Shown: one piece after another, positions 23,266-31,752 of the stretch
Numbering within the stretch: position 1 is the stretch's first letter
Layout of the letters: each line of letters starts with the position of its first letter
Program-made: the position numbers and the translations under genes
NCBI GenBank assembly: GCA_005805375.1
Contig: SYMT01000317.1
Location: 1-44,026, forward strand
Direction: 5' to 3'
DNA from: Actinomycetota bacterium
GTDB taxonomy: Bacteria; Armatimonadota; SYMT01
DNA length: 44,026 nucleotides
Notes under the pieces: generated by a model
The model's database searches: none
Told to the model about the DNA's origin: nothing
The model's input: only the letters and a program-made list of their open reading frames with translations

Positions 23266-24324
23266 ATGATGAGCGGTACCCCTTTCGGTGTGATCGGACT
23301 GGGTACCTGGGGCTCACTCCATGCCCGGGTGTACGCCACAACTCCCGGTGTGCGCCTGGCCGCCGTCGCGGATCTGGATGCGGACCGAGCCCGTGACGTG
23401 GCTGCAGCTACCGGGGCGGGGCGGTGGACGGCGAGTTACCGTGACCTGCTTGCCGACCCGGCCATCCGTGCCGTCTCGGTGGTCCTCCCGGACTTCTTGC
23501 ATCGTGATGCTGTGGTTGCGGCCTGCGAAGCGGGCAAGCATGTGCTGGTCGAGAAGCCGCTGGCGACCACCGAAGCGGATGGGCTGGCAATGCTGGCCGC
23601 AGCCCGCGCAAATGGCGTGAGGTTGTGCGTGGACTTCCACAACCGGTTCAACCCGCTGTTCTGGGGCTTGAAGGAAGCACTGGCGTCTGGGGAACTGGGC
23701 GAGCCGCAGCACTGTTACTACCGGCTCTCCGACACACTGTTCGTCCCGACGCAGATGTTGCGCTGGTCGGGACAGTCTTCCGTGGCGTGGTTTCTGGCCA
23801 GCCACTGTCTGGATACGCTTCTCTGGCTGATGGAGTCCCGCACCGGCCGGGATTGCGTGGAACGAGTCTACTGCGTGACCCGCAGCAGAGTGCTGGCTCG
23901 GGAACGCGGGATTCCCACGCCCGACTTCTACCTCACGACTCTGGAGTGGCGGTCCGGACTGGTGACGCAGGTGGAAAATAGCTGGATCCTCCCGGAGGGC
24001 GGGCCGTCGGTGTTTGACCTCCAATGCGATTTCGTCGGATCGGGGGGCGCCTACTCGGTGAATGGTTCGCACCACGGCGCCGCACGCCGGCTGACGGATC
24101 GGCTTACCTATCCGGACGTGCTCGTTTCGCCGACGGTCGCGGGGCGCCCGGTTGGGTTCGGCGCGGAAAGCATCCGCCACTTTGCCGATTGCATCCGGGC
24201 CGGTGCGTCGCCGTGCATGGACGCCGTGGACGGGCTGGCGGTAACCCGGCTCATTCTGCAGATGGAAGAGTCTGCACGGCGGCGCCAGCCGGTGGACGTC
24301 GCGGATCTCTATGCCCTCCCCTGA
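23266..24324 (+). CDS. Gfo/Idh/MocA family oxidoreductase
   Basis: This 352-residue protein starts at ATG 23266 or 23269 (MMSGTPFGVIGLGTWG). A TTG at 23242 is in frame but less likely. The Rossmann dinucleotide motif GVIGLGTWGSLHAR is near residue 6. The family Lys lies in GKHVLVEKPLATT. The active-site His/Asn are in CVDFHNRFNPLF. The C-terminal domain shows GGAYSVNGSHHG and ESIRHFADCIRAG. Members oxidise or reduce sugars and cyclitols with NAD(P), in the cytoplasm. It is followed 66 bp later by an exported glycosidase-like gene on the same strand, suggesting a shared carbohydrate-utilisation role. The sugar is not identifiable. Confidence 0.87.
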   Translation: MMSGTPFGVIGLGTWGSLHARVYATTPGVRLAAVADLDADRARDVAAATGAGRWTASYRDLLADPAIRAVSVVLPDFLHRDAVVAACEAGKHVLVEKPLATTEADGLAMLAAARANGVRLCVDFHNRFNPLFWGLKEALASGELGEPQHCYYRLSDTLFVPTQMLRWSGQSSVAWFLASHCLDTLLWLMESRTGRDCVERVYCVTRSRVLARERGIPTPDFYLTTLEWRSGLVTQVENSWILPEGGPSVFDLQCDFVGSGGAYSVNGSHHGAARRLTDRLTYPDVLVSPTVAGRPVGFGAESIRHFADCIRAGASPCMDAVDGLAVTRLILQMEESARRRQPVDVADLYALP

Positions 24325-24390
24325 CGAGGACTCTTGGCTCTGCTGGGAAGCGCGAAGCCTTTCTTGTAAATGAAGGGGGAAGGATTGCGT

Positions 24391-26748
24391 GTGAAGGTTC
24401 GACAGGGGATTTCCGGGAGACGCAGTGTCTGGTTCGTCGGCGTGGCGGCGTTCGGCGCGTTGCAGGTCGCGGCGATGGCTGCGGCACACCGGCCGCCTGC
24501 GCCCGTCCTCGTGCGCGGGTTGCCGTCCCTTGCCGACGCAGTCGCAGCACGGCGCGATCTGTGGGGCGAGGCGGCGATGCGCCGGCCGAACGGTGCGAGC
24601 TATGAGTTCTTCGCCCCGTTGCTGCCCCCGCCGCGCTATGTGCATGCCGACTTTCGCCACTATCCGTTGGTGCTGGGCGCACCCGGGAGTCGTATTCGAG
24701 CCCGGTTGATCGCAAACGGCAGTGGCGTGAACCTGCGCGGCGGCTCGCGCAGTTGGGCGGATCCGGGCACTCCGGTGGTCTTTCGCGTCGGCCCGGACGA
24801 GTTCCGGTTCGGCGATCTCCGCGAGCGTGTGTCGGACCCGCACCCGGCCGAAGGCTGGCTGCCGATCTATGCGATCACCTACCGGCACCCCTACCCGGTT
24901 CAGGCCGAGGGATTCGTGCCGGTGGACGTTGCGCCCGTTCGCCGGGAGGCGGAAGTGTATCGTTTGGAGGCTTTTGCTTCCACTGACCCGGCACTGGCGC
25001 GGTACGGAATCGTATTCGTCCGCTTCTCCCTCGCGGCGGGGACCACGGGGGTCATTTCGGCGGAGACAGATCCGCCCGGCGGCGCCACGTTCGCCGATGG
25101 CCGGGTGCTCACTACTCGGGGTGAGGCGGTAATCTACGCCGATCCCCGGTGGAAGTGGGCGCGAGGGGCCCTGCGGGCGCCCCTCGGGCCGGGGAGTGCT
25201 GCTACTCTGGCGATCGCAACTCGACCGCCGGCGGACCCCGGCGCGTTCGGGCTGGAGGTGGACACGTATGCGCGCCAGCGGACTCGGTGTGAGGCAGCGT
25301 GGAAGGAGCTGATTGGCCGTGGGATGCAGGTGGAGGTTTCGGCAGAACCCCGGGTGAACCACGCCTGGCGCAACCTCCTCGCCCAGAATCACACATTGCT
25401 CACTGGGGACCGCATTCTTTACAGCATCGGCAATCAGTACGAGAGCCTGTATGTGGGTGAGGGGGGCGACGCGGCTCTGGGGATGCTTGCCTGGGGTGCG
25501 GAGGAGGAAACGCGCCGCATGCTGGTGCCACTGCTGAATTCGACGCGTGCCGGGCTGGAGAATCACCAGGCAGGGCTCAAGTTGCTCGCCCTCTTGCGCT
25601 ACTACTGGCAGACTCGCGACACTGCGTACCTCCGCGCCCAGCGACCCCGTTGGGAGAAGGAACTGCAGCGACTCCTCACGTCGCGGACCGGGGAAGGGGG
25701 GCTGTATCCCAAGGAGCAGTACGCCGGTGACATCAAGACTCCCGTCTACTCCCTCAATGTTCAGGCGAAAGCCTGGCGGGCGCTGCACGATCTTCCGCAT
25801 CTCCTCCGTGCTGTGGGCGATGCACCGCTGGCGGATCGGGTCGGAGCAGAAGCACAACGCCTGCGTACAGCACTCGACGCTGCGCTGGAGAAGAGCATTC
25901 ATCGTGAGGTCTCGCCACCCTTCTTACCAAATGCGCTCCTCTCCCGGGAAACCCTGCACGATCCGATTGTCTCTACCCGGATCGGGAGCTACTGGAACCT
26001 CCTCGTCGGGCACGTCATGGGGAGCCGTCTCTATCGTCCGGGCACGCCGGAGGATGCGATGCTGGCGAAGTACCAGGAGCAGCACGGCGGGCTGTGCATG
26101 GGGATGATCCGCTCCGGCGCGACCGACCACGGGTTCTGGACCGGGCCGGACCGCGTGAATCCCCTGTACGGTACCCGGTACGTGCTGGACGTACTGCGGC
26201 GCGACGAGCCGGAACGGGCGCTCGTGAGCTTTTACGGAATGCTGGCGCAGGGGTTTACACGGGAGACGCTGGTTGCGGGAGAAGGCTGCACGCTCGCTCC
26301 CGTAGATCCGGGCGGGCGTTTCTTCTATTGCCCGCCGAACAGTGCTGGAAATGCGCACTTCCTCACAATGTTGCGCAACCTTCTGGTGCAGGACCTCGAT
26401 CTGGATGCAGACGGCGTACCGGAGACACTGCGCCTCCTGTTCGCCACCTCTCGGCGGTGGCTGGAGGACGGCCGGCGGATCGTGGTGGAACGAGCGCCGA
26501 CGGCGTTCGGGCCGGTGACGCTGCGTGTTATCTCGTCGCTGTCCCGAGGGGAGGTCCTGGCGCAGGTATCCCTCCCCTCCCGGAACACGCCGCGCCGCAC
26601 CTTGCTCCGACTGCGTCTACCGGACGGGTGGCGCGTGATCTCGGCGAACGGAGGGAGCGGGGTATTATTCCCTGACCGGAACGGCACGCTCGACCTCACG
26701 GGGATGGCTGGAACGGTGTCGCTACGGGGGATTGTTCGCCGGAAGTAG
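24391..26748 (+). CDS. Exported six-hairpin glycosidase-like protein
   Basis: I choose GTG 24391 (785 residues). AAGGGGGAAGGA ends six bases upstream of it but lies inside the frame of the alternative ATG at 24370. Residues 1-30 are a signal peptide (KVRQGISGRRSVWFVGVAAF, then GALQVAAMAAAH). About 35-290 is beta-rich. About 300-700 is helical, with an alpha/alpha-toroid pattern: LRYYWQTRDTAYLRAQRPRW, then LPHLLRAVGDAPLADRV, IGSYWNLLVGHVMGSRLY and LCMGMIRSGATDHGFWTGPD. A beta C-terminus completes the layout of six-hairpin glycoside hydrolases such as rhamnosidase-like enzymes. The likely general acid and base are not identified. It probably degrades plant or microbial polysaccharide outside the cytoplasm. 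Confidence 0.7.
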   Translation: MKVRQGISGRRSVWFVGVAAFGALQVAAMAAAHRPPAPVLVRGLPSLADAVAARRDLWGEAAMRRPNGASYEFFAPLLPPPRYVHADFRHYPLVLGAPGSRIRARLIANGSGVNLRGGSRSWADPGTPVVFRVGPDEFRFGDLRERVSDPHPAEGWLPIYAITYRHPYPVQAEGFVPVDVAPVRREAEVYRLEAFASTDPALARYGIVFVRFSLAAGTTGVISAETDPPGGATFADGRVLTTRGEAVIYADPRWKWARGALRAPLGPGSAATLAIATRPPADPGAFGLEVDTYARQRTRCEAAWKELIGRGMQVEVSAEPRVNHAWRNLLAQNHTLLTGDRILYSIGNQYESLYVGEGGDAALGMLAWGAEEETRRMLVPLLNSTRAGLENHQAGLKLLALLRYYWQTRDTAYLRAQRPRWEKELQRLLTSRTGEGGLYPKEQYAGDIKTPVYSLNVQAKAWRALHDLPHLLRAVGDAPLADRVGAEAQRLRTALDAALEKSIHREVSPPFLPNALLSRETLHDPIVSTRIGSYWNLLVGHVMGSRLYRPGTPEDAMLAKYQEQHGGLCMGMIRSGATDHGFWTGPDRVNPLYGTRYVLDVLRRDEPERALVSFYGMLAQGFTRETLVAGEGCTLAPVDPGGRFFYCPPNSAGNAHFLTMLRNLLVQDLDLDADGVPETLRLLFATSRRWLEDGRRIVVERAPTAFGPVTLRVISSLSRGEVLAQVSLPSRNTPRRTLLRLRLPDGWRVISANGGSGVLFPDRNGTLDLTGMAGTVSLRGIVRRK

Positions 26749-26917
26749 CCGCGATTCACCCCCCGGAAAAAATAAGTTACACAAGTCCGGTGCAGCAAAC
26801 CGATGTTTGAATCGGAGGGATCGCACGACCGTGCGGTTCATGGCTACTCCTTCTCCGGAAGAGGGGGGAGAGCGAAGGTTTCACGCCGCAATTCTCACAG
26901 CGAAGGGAGCGCACAGT

Positions 26918-27292
26918 ATGCCGCGGGTAGTGCATTTCGAAGTGATCGCCCAGGACCCCGAACGAGCAGTGCAGTTCTACGGGGACGTGTTCGGCTGGAC
27001 AGCCAACAAATGGGAAGGGCCCGCAGAGTACTGGCTGGTGATGACCGGGGACTGTGACAAGCCCGGCATTAACGGGGGCATCGTCCGCACCCGTGACACG
27101 AGCCAGCCGGCACTGACGGTCAACACGATCGAGGTGGAAAACGTGGATGACTACGTGGCGAAGGCTGAAGCTGCCGGTGGCACCTGTGCGGTGCCGAAAA
27201 TGCCGATCCCCGGGGTGGGGTGGCTGGCCTACTGCAAGGATCCGGACGGCGTCCTCTTCGGGCTGATGCAATCGGATCCACAGGCGGGGTAG
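26918..27292 (+). CDS. VOC (glyoxalase/bleomycin-resistance) fold protein
   Basis: This 124-residue single-domain protein starts at ATG 26918 with GGGAG about nine bases upstream. It reads as two beta-alpha-beta-beta-beta halves: VHFEVIAQDPERAVQFYGDV followed by FGW at the start, then TIEVENVDDYVAKAEAAGGT, MPIPGVGWLAYCKDPDGVLF and GLMQ. This subgroup includes many stress-related and uncharacterised metal-dependent lyases or binding proteins. Substrate and even activity are uncertain. The gene seems to stand alone, with about 170 bp of non-coding DNA upstream. Confidence 0.85.
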   Translation: MPRVVHFEVIAQDPERAVQFYGDVFGWTANKWEGPAEYWLVMTGDCDKPGINGGIVRTRDTSQPALTVNTIEVENVDDYVAKAEAAGGTCAVPKMPIPGVGWLAYCKDPDGVLFGLMQSDPQAG

Positions 27293-28221
27293 TTTCTGTC
27301 CCCGGTCAGGTCATGACGCGCCGGGGCTGAGTTCGGCTGCCCGGTACGTGCCTCGCGGATGCAGGGAGCCATACACCGCTCAGTCGGCCGGCGCCCGCCG
27401 ATTCCCGCCCACCGGCCAAGGCGCGACCGGTTCCGGATAAAGTCGGACCAGCCGGCAGTCGGAACCGGAGTGGGTGGGGCGGCGGAGGGTCGCACGGGTC
27501 AGAGATTTCGGGGCCGGGACAGGGCGCTCCCGCTTTGTAGCGGGAGGACGGCATGTGCGGTGACGATTGCTGCGGCCGCCTCCGAGAAAAGGCCGTCCAC
27601 GCTTCTGCCGATGCGGGAGGTCGGGCCGGCGCACCGGGTGACGGACGTGAGGCGGCCCCGCTCGTGACGCGGGCCGGAAGCTTTCCGCGGCGAAACTGTG
27701 GCCGAATGCGTACTGCTTCTCTGGTCGTAGGAGCCGGCGCACCGCGAGACGCCCCGTGACGGTGAGCAGGCGTGGTAGCGTTCGGGCACGCTTCTCCGGC
27801 GCGGGTCTCCGCGCGTCCTGTGATGTGGCCCTCGCGTGGGCTCGTGCCCGGCAGGCGGCTGACGCTGGCCTGGATCGGAGTCCGGAGATTCCGGTCCGGC
27901 GAACCGGCGGCGCAACCGTCTGCCGCAACCGGTTCAGAAAGTCACAGCCCGGCACTGCGAGGGTGATCCAGTTTCCGTTAGCGCGCAGTGTCGGTTCGAG
28001 CCGCGGCCGGTGTGCGTCTGCCTCGGCCGGCCGTTGCAGCAACCCGGCACTGATGCAGCGGCCGCGCCCATCGGCGTTGCCGAAGTCGGCTCCACGACCG
28101 GAGCACACCGAACCGATGCGTGGGGTGGAGGGATCGGGCAAGCATTCGATCCGGGCCTGCTTGTCCTCCCGATCCCGGGCAGTGCGATCGCTTCACGGCG
28201 TATGGGCAGCGAGAGGGACAA
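27293..28221. other. 929-bp region without a recognisable gene
   Basis: Open frames on both strands cross it, but none has a recognisable domain, balanced composition or good start. All are Arg/Pro/Ala-rich as expected by chance at this GC content. It contains a perfect hairpin CTCCCGC-tttgta-GCGGGAG at 27527-27546 and a possible distant pairing GGCCGCCT (27574-27581) with AGGCGGCC (27650-27657). I could not match it to RNase P RNA, tmRNA, 6S RNA or a tRNA by eye. It may be a decayed gene, an unannotated structured RNA, or plain spacer. Confidence 0.5.
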
Positions 28222-29373
28222 ATGAGGCAGCGAGTGCGGAGTCGGGGCTGGAAACGGATGTGGTGGGCTCTGGTTCCGGCGGCGGCGTCCGTAGCTGCAC
28301 CGGGCGCGGAACGCGGGCAGGCGCCGCCGCCCTGCGAACTTGGTCTGGTTCGGCCGGGTGACGGCTTTCGTGGGCCGCGCAACATGTACCCGACCGCGGC
28401 GGTGCTGCCGGATGGTCGGCTGCTGCTGGTATGGTCCTCCGGCATGAAGGTGGTCGGCTCCTGGTCGCACGACCAGGGGCGCAACTGGTCGGCGGAAGAG
28501 CCCCTGATTGACGTTCCTGGCCACCTGAGCGCTGATCCTACGATCGTCGTCACTCGGAATGTGGTGCAGGTGCATTCCACCACGGTGCCGGTCCCGCGCC
28601 AGACAGTGCTCACTTCCGACGTGTACGTCACAGAACAGAAGCTGGCTGGGGGGTCCTGGTCTCGCCTGCGTCGGGTACCGGGTCACCACCGCTACCAGGT
28701 CGGGATGATTCATGCCGGACTCACCCTCCCGGACGGCACTCTCGTGAAGCCCTATTCCTGGGATGTGCCCGCCGAGGAGGGCCGTCCGTTCGCCGGCGAA
28801 GGGAAGATGTATCTCCGCTCCGGAGCGCTTCTGTCGCGCGACAACGGCGTCACCTGGTCCCCGGGGGCGGACATTTCGGCCGATCCGCCGCGTACCTCGG
28901 ATTTCAGCACGGGAGGGGTGTGCGAGCCCTCCATGGTCCTCCTGGAGAGCGGTGACCTCTACTGCCTGCTCCGCACCGCCGACCTCCGCCATTGGGAGAC
29001 CCGCAGCCGCGACGGAGGCCGGACCTGGGATCGGCCGCTGCGGTCTGCCCTTGCGGGGCACAATACCCCCGCAGCCCTCTGTCGCGTCCCCGGTAGTCGG
29101 GAGGTGATTGTTGTCTGGAACAACTCGCCACGCAACCGTTGGCCGCTGGATGTGGCGCTCAGCAGCGATGGCTGTCGCACCTGGACTCGCCCCCGCACCC
29201 TGGCAAATCCCGTCGGCGTGCAGGCATCCTACCCGACAGCCGCCGCCTGCCCGGACGGTACTCTGGTCGCCGTCTGGCAGCAGGATCGCCCGGACCGATC
29301 AGGACGCGATCTTCTCATCGCCCGCTTCAATCGCGCCTGGCTGACGCAACGCGACCCGCCGGAGCCACGATAA
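28222..29373 (+). CDS. Exported sialidase-like (BNR/Asp-box) propeller protein
   Basis: This 383-residue protein starts at ATG 28222 with GAGAGGGA five bases upstream. The N-terminus MRQRVRSRGWKRMWWALVPA is a signal peptide. Four Asp boxes (S/T-x-D-x-G-x-T-W) mark the six-bladed sialidase fold: SHDQGRNW (82-89), SRDNGVTW (205-212), SRDGGRTW (262-269) and SSDGCRTW (314-321). Between them lie blade strands such as NMYPTAAVLPDGRLLLVWS and CEPSMVLLESGDLYCLLRT. Such proteins cleave sialic acids or related acidic sugars, or only bind glycans. The complete Arg triad cannot be confirmed by eye. It converges on the ribosomal cluster. Confidence 0.85.
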   Translation: MRQRVRSRGWKRMWWALVPAAASVAAPGAERGQAPPPCELGLVRPGDGFRGPRNMYPTAAVLPDGRLLLVWSSGMKVVGSWSHDQGRNWSAEEPLIDVPGHLSADPTIVVTRNVVQVHSTTVPVPRQTVLTSDVYVTEQKLAGGSWSRLRRVPGHHRYQVGMIHAGLTLPDGTLVKPYSWDVPAEEGRPFAGEGKMYLRSGALLSRDNGVTWSPGADISADPPRTSDFSTGGVCEPSMVLLESGDLYCLLRTADLRHWETRSRDGGRTWDRPLRSALAGHNTPAALCRVPGSREVIVVWNNSPRNRWPLDVALSSDGCRTWTRPRTLANPVGVQASYPTAAACPDGTLVAVWQQDRPDRSGRDLLIARFNRAWLTQRDPPEPR

Positions 29374-29509
29374 CTGCCTCGACCGTGCCTTGCCGGGTCC
29401 TGGAGGCGAACGAGAAGCCGCGCGACCCGCCAAATCGCGATAAGCGCTCGTCGGTGCCTGATCGCCCCACCCCGGTGGCCTGACTGCCCGGTGCGTGTCA
29501 CGGCAGACA

Positions 29510-29551
29510 CAAGAAAACCACCGGGGCAGGCAATAGACCTGCTCTGGTGGT
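29510..29551 (-). terminator. Intrinsic terminator ending the ribosomal supercluster
   Basis: On the minus strand, ACCACCAGAGCAGG (from 29551) pairs with CCTGCCCCGGTGGT (to 29517) across a 7-base loop. This makes a 14-bp stem with two G-U pairs, followed by TTTTCTTGTGT. It lies 75 bp after the rpsI stop. Confidence 0.8.
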
Positions 29552-29625
29552 CTTCGTCTGCCCGAACGCACCGGAAGGTACGCTGAGCGGAAGCCTGCCC
29601 CGGCCTGGGCCAGGGCAACACGTTC

Positions 29626-30027
29626 CTACCGCTTGCTGAACTGGAAGCCGCGCCGGGCCCGCTTGCGCCCGTACTTCTTCCGTTCCTTCACTCGGGGATC
29701 GCGCGTAAGATAGCCGCCCCGGCGGAGCGGAGGTCGAAGGTCCGGCGCGGCCAGGGCCAAAGCCCTTGAGATGCCGTGCCGCAATGCTCCGGATTGCCCG
29801 GCGACCCCGCCCCCCAGCACCTTCGCTTTGATGTCGAACTGCCCGACCGTATCCGTTAGCTGCAACGGCTGCATCACGATCAGTTCGAGCGAGCGGCGCT
29901 GCACGTAATCCGGCAGATTCCGCCCGTTGACTGTGACTGCGCCGGTACCGCCTGGGAAGAGCCAAACCTTTGCAGTGGCATTCTTCCGCCGACCCGTTGC
30001 GTAATAGGAGAAAGCTCCGTCTGCCAA
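29626..30027 (-). CDS. rpsI: 30S ribosomal protein S9
   Basis: This 133-residue protein shows the uS9 signatures [39 protein letters not shown] and HGISRAL, a [20 protein letters not shown] stretch, and the invariant C-terminal FQFSKR whose final Lys-Arg contacts P-site tRNA. Length is normal. It follows rplM by 19 bp, the usual pairing, and is the last gene of the cluster before the terminator. Confidence 0.97.
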   Translation of the reverse strand: MADGAFSYYATGRRKNATAKVWLFPGGTGAVTVNGRNLPDYVQRRSLELIVMQPLQLTDTVGQFDIKAKVLGGGVAGQSGALRHGISRALALAAPDLRPPLRRGGYLTRDPRVKERKKYGRKRARRGFQFSKR

Positions 30028-30046
30028 CCCTGCGTCTCCTCTGGGA

Positions 30047-30478
30047 TTATCCGGCGAGTTCGTGCATCCGCGGCTTCTGGGCTGCGTGCGGGTGCTCGGC
30101 GCCGGTGTAGACTTTCAGTTTCCGATACATCTGTGCTCCCAGCCGATTGTGCGGGAGCATCCCTTTGATCGTGCGCTCCACCAGCCGCGTAGGACGACTG
30201 TCCATAAGCCCGCCGCGAGTTATCGCCTTGAGGCCCCCCGGATAGCCGGAGTGCCAGTGAATGAGCTCAGCGCGCTTGCTGCCGGTAAGGACCACCTGAT
30301 CGGCGTTGATCACGATGACGTGATCCCCCGTGTCGGCGTGCGGTGTGAAAATCGGCTTGTGCTTCCCACGCAGCAACGCCGCCACCTCTGCCGCGAGGCG
30401 TCCCAGCGACTTCCCGGTGGCATCCACCACCAGCCACTCGCGCTCGATATCGTCCGGCTTAGCCGTAAAAGTCTTCAT
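30047..30478 (-). CDS. rplM: 50S ribosomal protein L13
   Basis: This 143-residue protein starts at ATG 30478 ([20 protein letters not shown]), which gives the standard N-terminus. Family marks are [38 protein letters not shown] and [20 protein letters not shown], then [18 protein letters not shown]13 assembles early on 23S rRNA. Its start lies 20 bp inside the end of truA in a different frame, an unusually long overlap that suggests translational coupling. Confidence 0.96.
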   Translation of the reverse strand: MKTFTAKPDDIEREWLVVDATGKSLGRLAAEVAALLRGKHKPIFTPHADTGDHVIVINADQVVLTGSKRAELIHWHSGYPGGLKAITRGGLMDSRPTRLVERTIKGMLPHNRLGAQMYRKLKVYTGAEHPHAAQKPRMHELAG

Positions 30479-31265
30479 CCCATCCGCCCTGTCGTACTGT
30501 GTGTGGCGGCGGGTACCCATCCGGATACTCCACCCGCGTCAGAAACAGTCCCTGCGCCGCAGCAGGCATCCAATGAATGCCCCGCGGCGCCTCGCGTTTC
30601 AGCGCCTCCGCCAGCGCCCCCGGCTCCCGCCGGCCGCGCCCAATCTCCAGCAGTCCTCCCACCAGAAGACGCACCATACTGCGGAGAAACGCATCCGCAG
30701 CCAATTCGACCCGCAAGTCCGCCCCGTTCTGCTCCACGCAACCGTGGAACAGCGTGCGCACCGTGGACCGGTGATCGCTCCGCTTTCGGCACAGCGCCCC
30801 GAAATCGCGCCGTCCAAGCACCTGTGCCAACGCCGCTTTCATCAGCTCAACCGCGTCCCCGCGCAAATCCCCAGCGAGGACCACATACCGGGCGCGGAAC
30901 GGCGAGGGCCTCTCCCGGCACAGGTAATACCGGTAGACCCGCCGCACCGCGCTGAAACGGGCGTGAAACTCCGGCCCCGCACCTTCCACCGCTTGAACCA
31001 CGATCGCTGGCGCCAGACACTCATTGAGCACTGGAGCCACCCGGTCAACCGGTACGGGGGCCCCGGATTCCCAGTGAACAACCTGCCCGACTGAGTGGAC
31101 CCCTGCGTCCGTTCGCCCAGCGCCCGTGACCTCGATAGGGTGTCCATAGAGCCGGGACAATGCCTGCTCGAGGACGCCCTGGACACTGCATCCGTGAGGC
31201 TGTCGTTGGAAGCCGCAAAAGTCGGTGCCGTCATAGGCCACGACCATCCGGAACCGGCGCGTCAC
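30459..31265 (-). CDS. truA: tRNA pseudouridine(38-40) synthase TruA
   Basis: This 268-residue protein isomerises uridines 38-40 in the anticodon arm of many tRNAs. The catalytic Asp is in [18 protein letters not shown]. The N-terminal [19 protein letters not shown] and the later [20 protein letters not shown] are characteristic. Length is typical. It lies 13 bp behind rplQ and overlaps rplM by 20 bp. truA between rplQ and rplM is a common arrangement in several phyla. Confidence 0.95.
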   Translation of the reverse strand: MTRRFRMVVAYDGTDFCGFQRQPHGCSVQGVLEQALSRLYGHPIEVTGAGRTDAGVHSVGQVVHWESGAPVPVDRVAPVLNECLAPAIVVQAVEGAGPEFHARFSAVRRVYRYYLCRERPSPFRARYVVLAGDLRGDAVELMKAALAQVLGRRDFGALCRKRSDHRSTVRTLFHGCVEQNGADLRVELAADAFLRSMVRLLVGGLLEIGRGRREPGALAEALKREAPRGIHWMPAAAQGLFLTRVEYPDGYPPPHTVRQGGWDEDFYG

Positions 31266-31278
31266 CCCACCTCTCCCC

Positions 31279-31752
31279 TCAGGGAGACAATTCCAGCTTC
31301 ACCAACGGCGCCGCATCGCCGCGTCGAAAGCCGATCTTGTACATTCGCGTGTACCCGCCCGGGCGTCCCGCAAACCGAGGAGCGATCTCCTTGAAAAGGC
31401 GGTTCACGTAGTCGGAAGTGCTCTGTCCCGTCGGCTGAGGTCGCCGACGCTGGAGGGTCGCGGTCATCTCCGCCTTCCGGTTCGGATGTAGTTTGTTGTA
31501 ACCCGGTGGGTGAATGATCCCGCGGACGGGGGTGTGCGTGGCGAGCACCTTCTCGCAACGCCGCCGGTTCGCGATGTTGTCTTCCCGGGCAGCCGTAATG
31601 AGGCGTTCAGCGATTCGCTGGACCTCTTTGGCCCGGGTCTCCGTCGTGACGATGAAGTTCCGAGCAAGTAACTGCCGGACCTGGCAGCGGAGCAACGCCA
31701 TCCGTTGATCGGACGGCAACCCCAACTTTCTTCCCTGGACGCGATGGCGCAT
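31279..31752 (-). CDS. rplQ: 50S ribosomal protein L17 with internal insertion
   Basis: This 157-residue protein has the bL17 N-terminus MRHRVQGRKLGLPSDQRMAL, the KEVQRIAERLITAAREDNIA helix and the C-terminal YVNRLFKEIAPRFAGRPGGY, followed by TRMYKIGFRRGDAAPLVKLE. Usual length is about 115-130. Here roughly 40 extra residues (about 71-113, rich in Pro, His and Arg) separate ANRRRCEKVL from DYVNRLF. The insertion is in frame and its codon texture resembles the rest. The ATG directly abuts the rpoA stop codon. Confidence 0.93.
   Translation of the reverse strand: MRHRVQGRKLGLPSDQRMALLRCQVRQLLARNFIVTTETRAKEVQRIAERLITAAREDNIANRRRCEKVLATHTPVRGIIHPPGYNKLHPNRKAEMTATLQRRRPQPTGQSTSDYVNRLFKEIAPRFAGRPGGYTRMYKIGFRRGDAAPLVKLELSP

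Noticed and set aside
23314-25902. An 862-codon open frame on the minus strand opposite the Gfo/Idh and glycosidase-like genes
   Set aside because: It lies antisense to two well-supported genes, has Arg/Pro/His-rich composition and no domain. It arises from high third-position GC of the real genes. The same holds for the long plus-strand frames opposite DUF1549 and rpoA.
27380-28141. 253-codon minus-strand frame in the gene-free gap
   Set aside because: There is no ribosome-binding site and no domain. The Arg/Pro/Ala composition is typical of chance frames in GC-rich DNA.
27293-28221. RNase P RNA, tmRNA, 6S RNA or tRNA
   Set aside because: None of the conserved core sequences of these RNAs could be found on either strand by eye.
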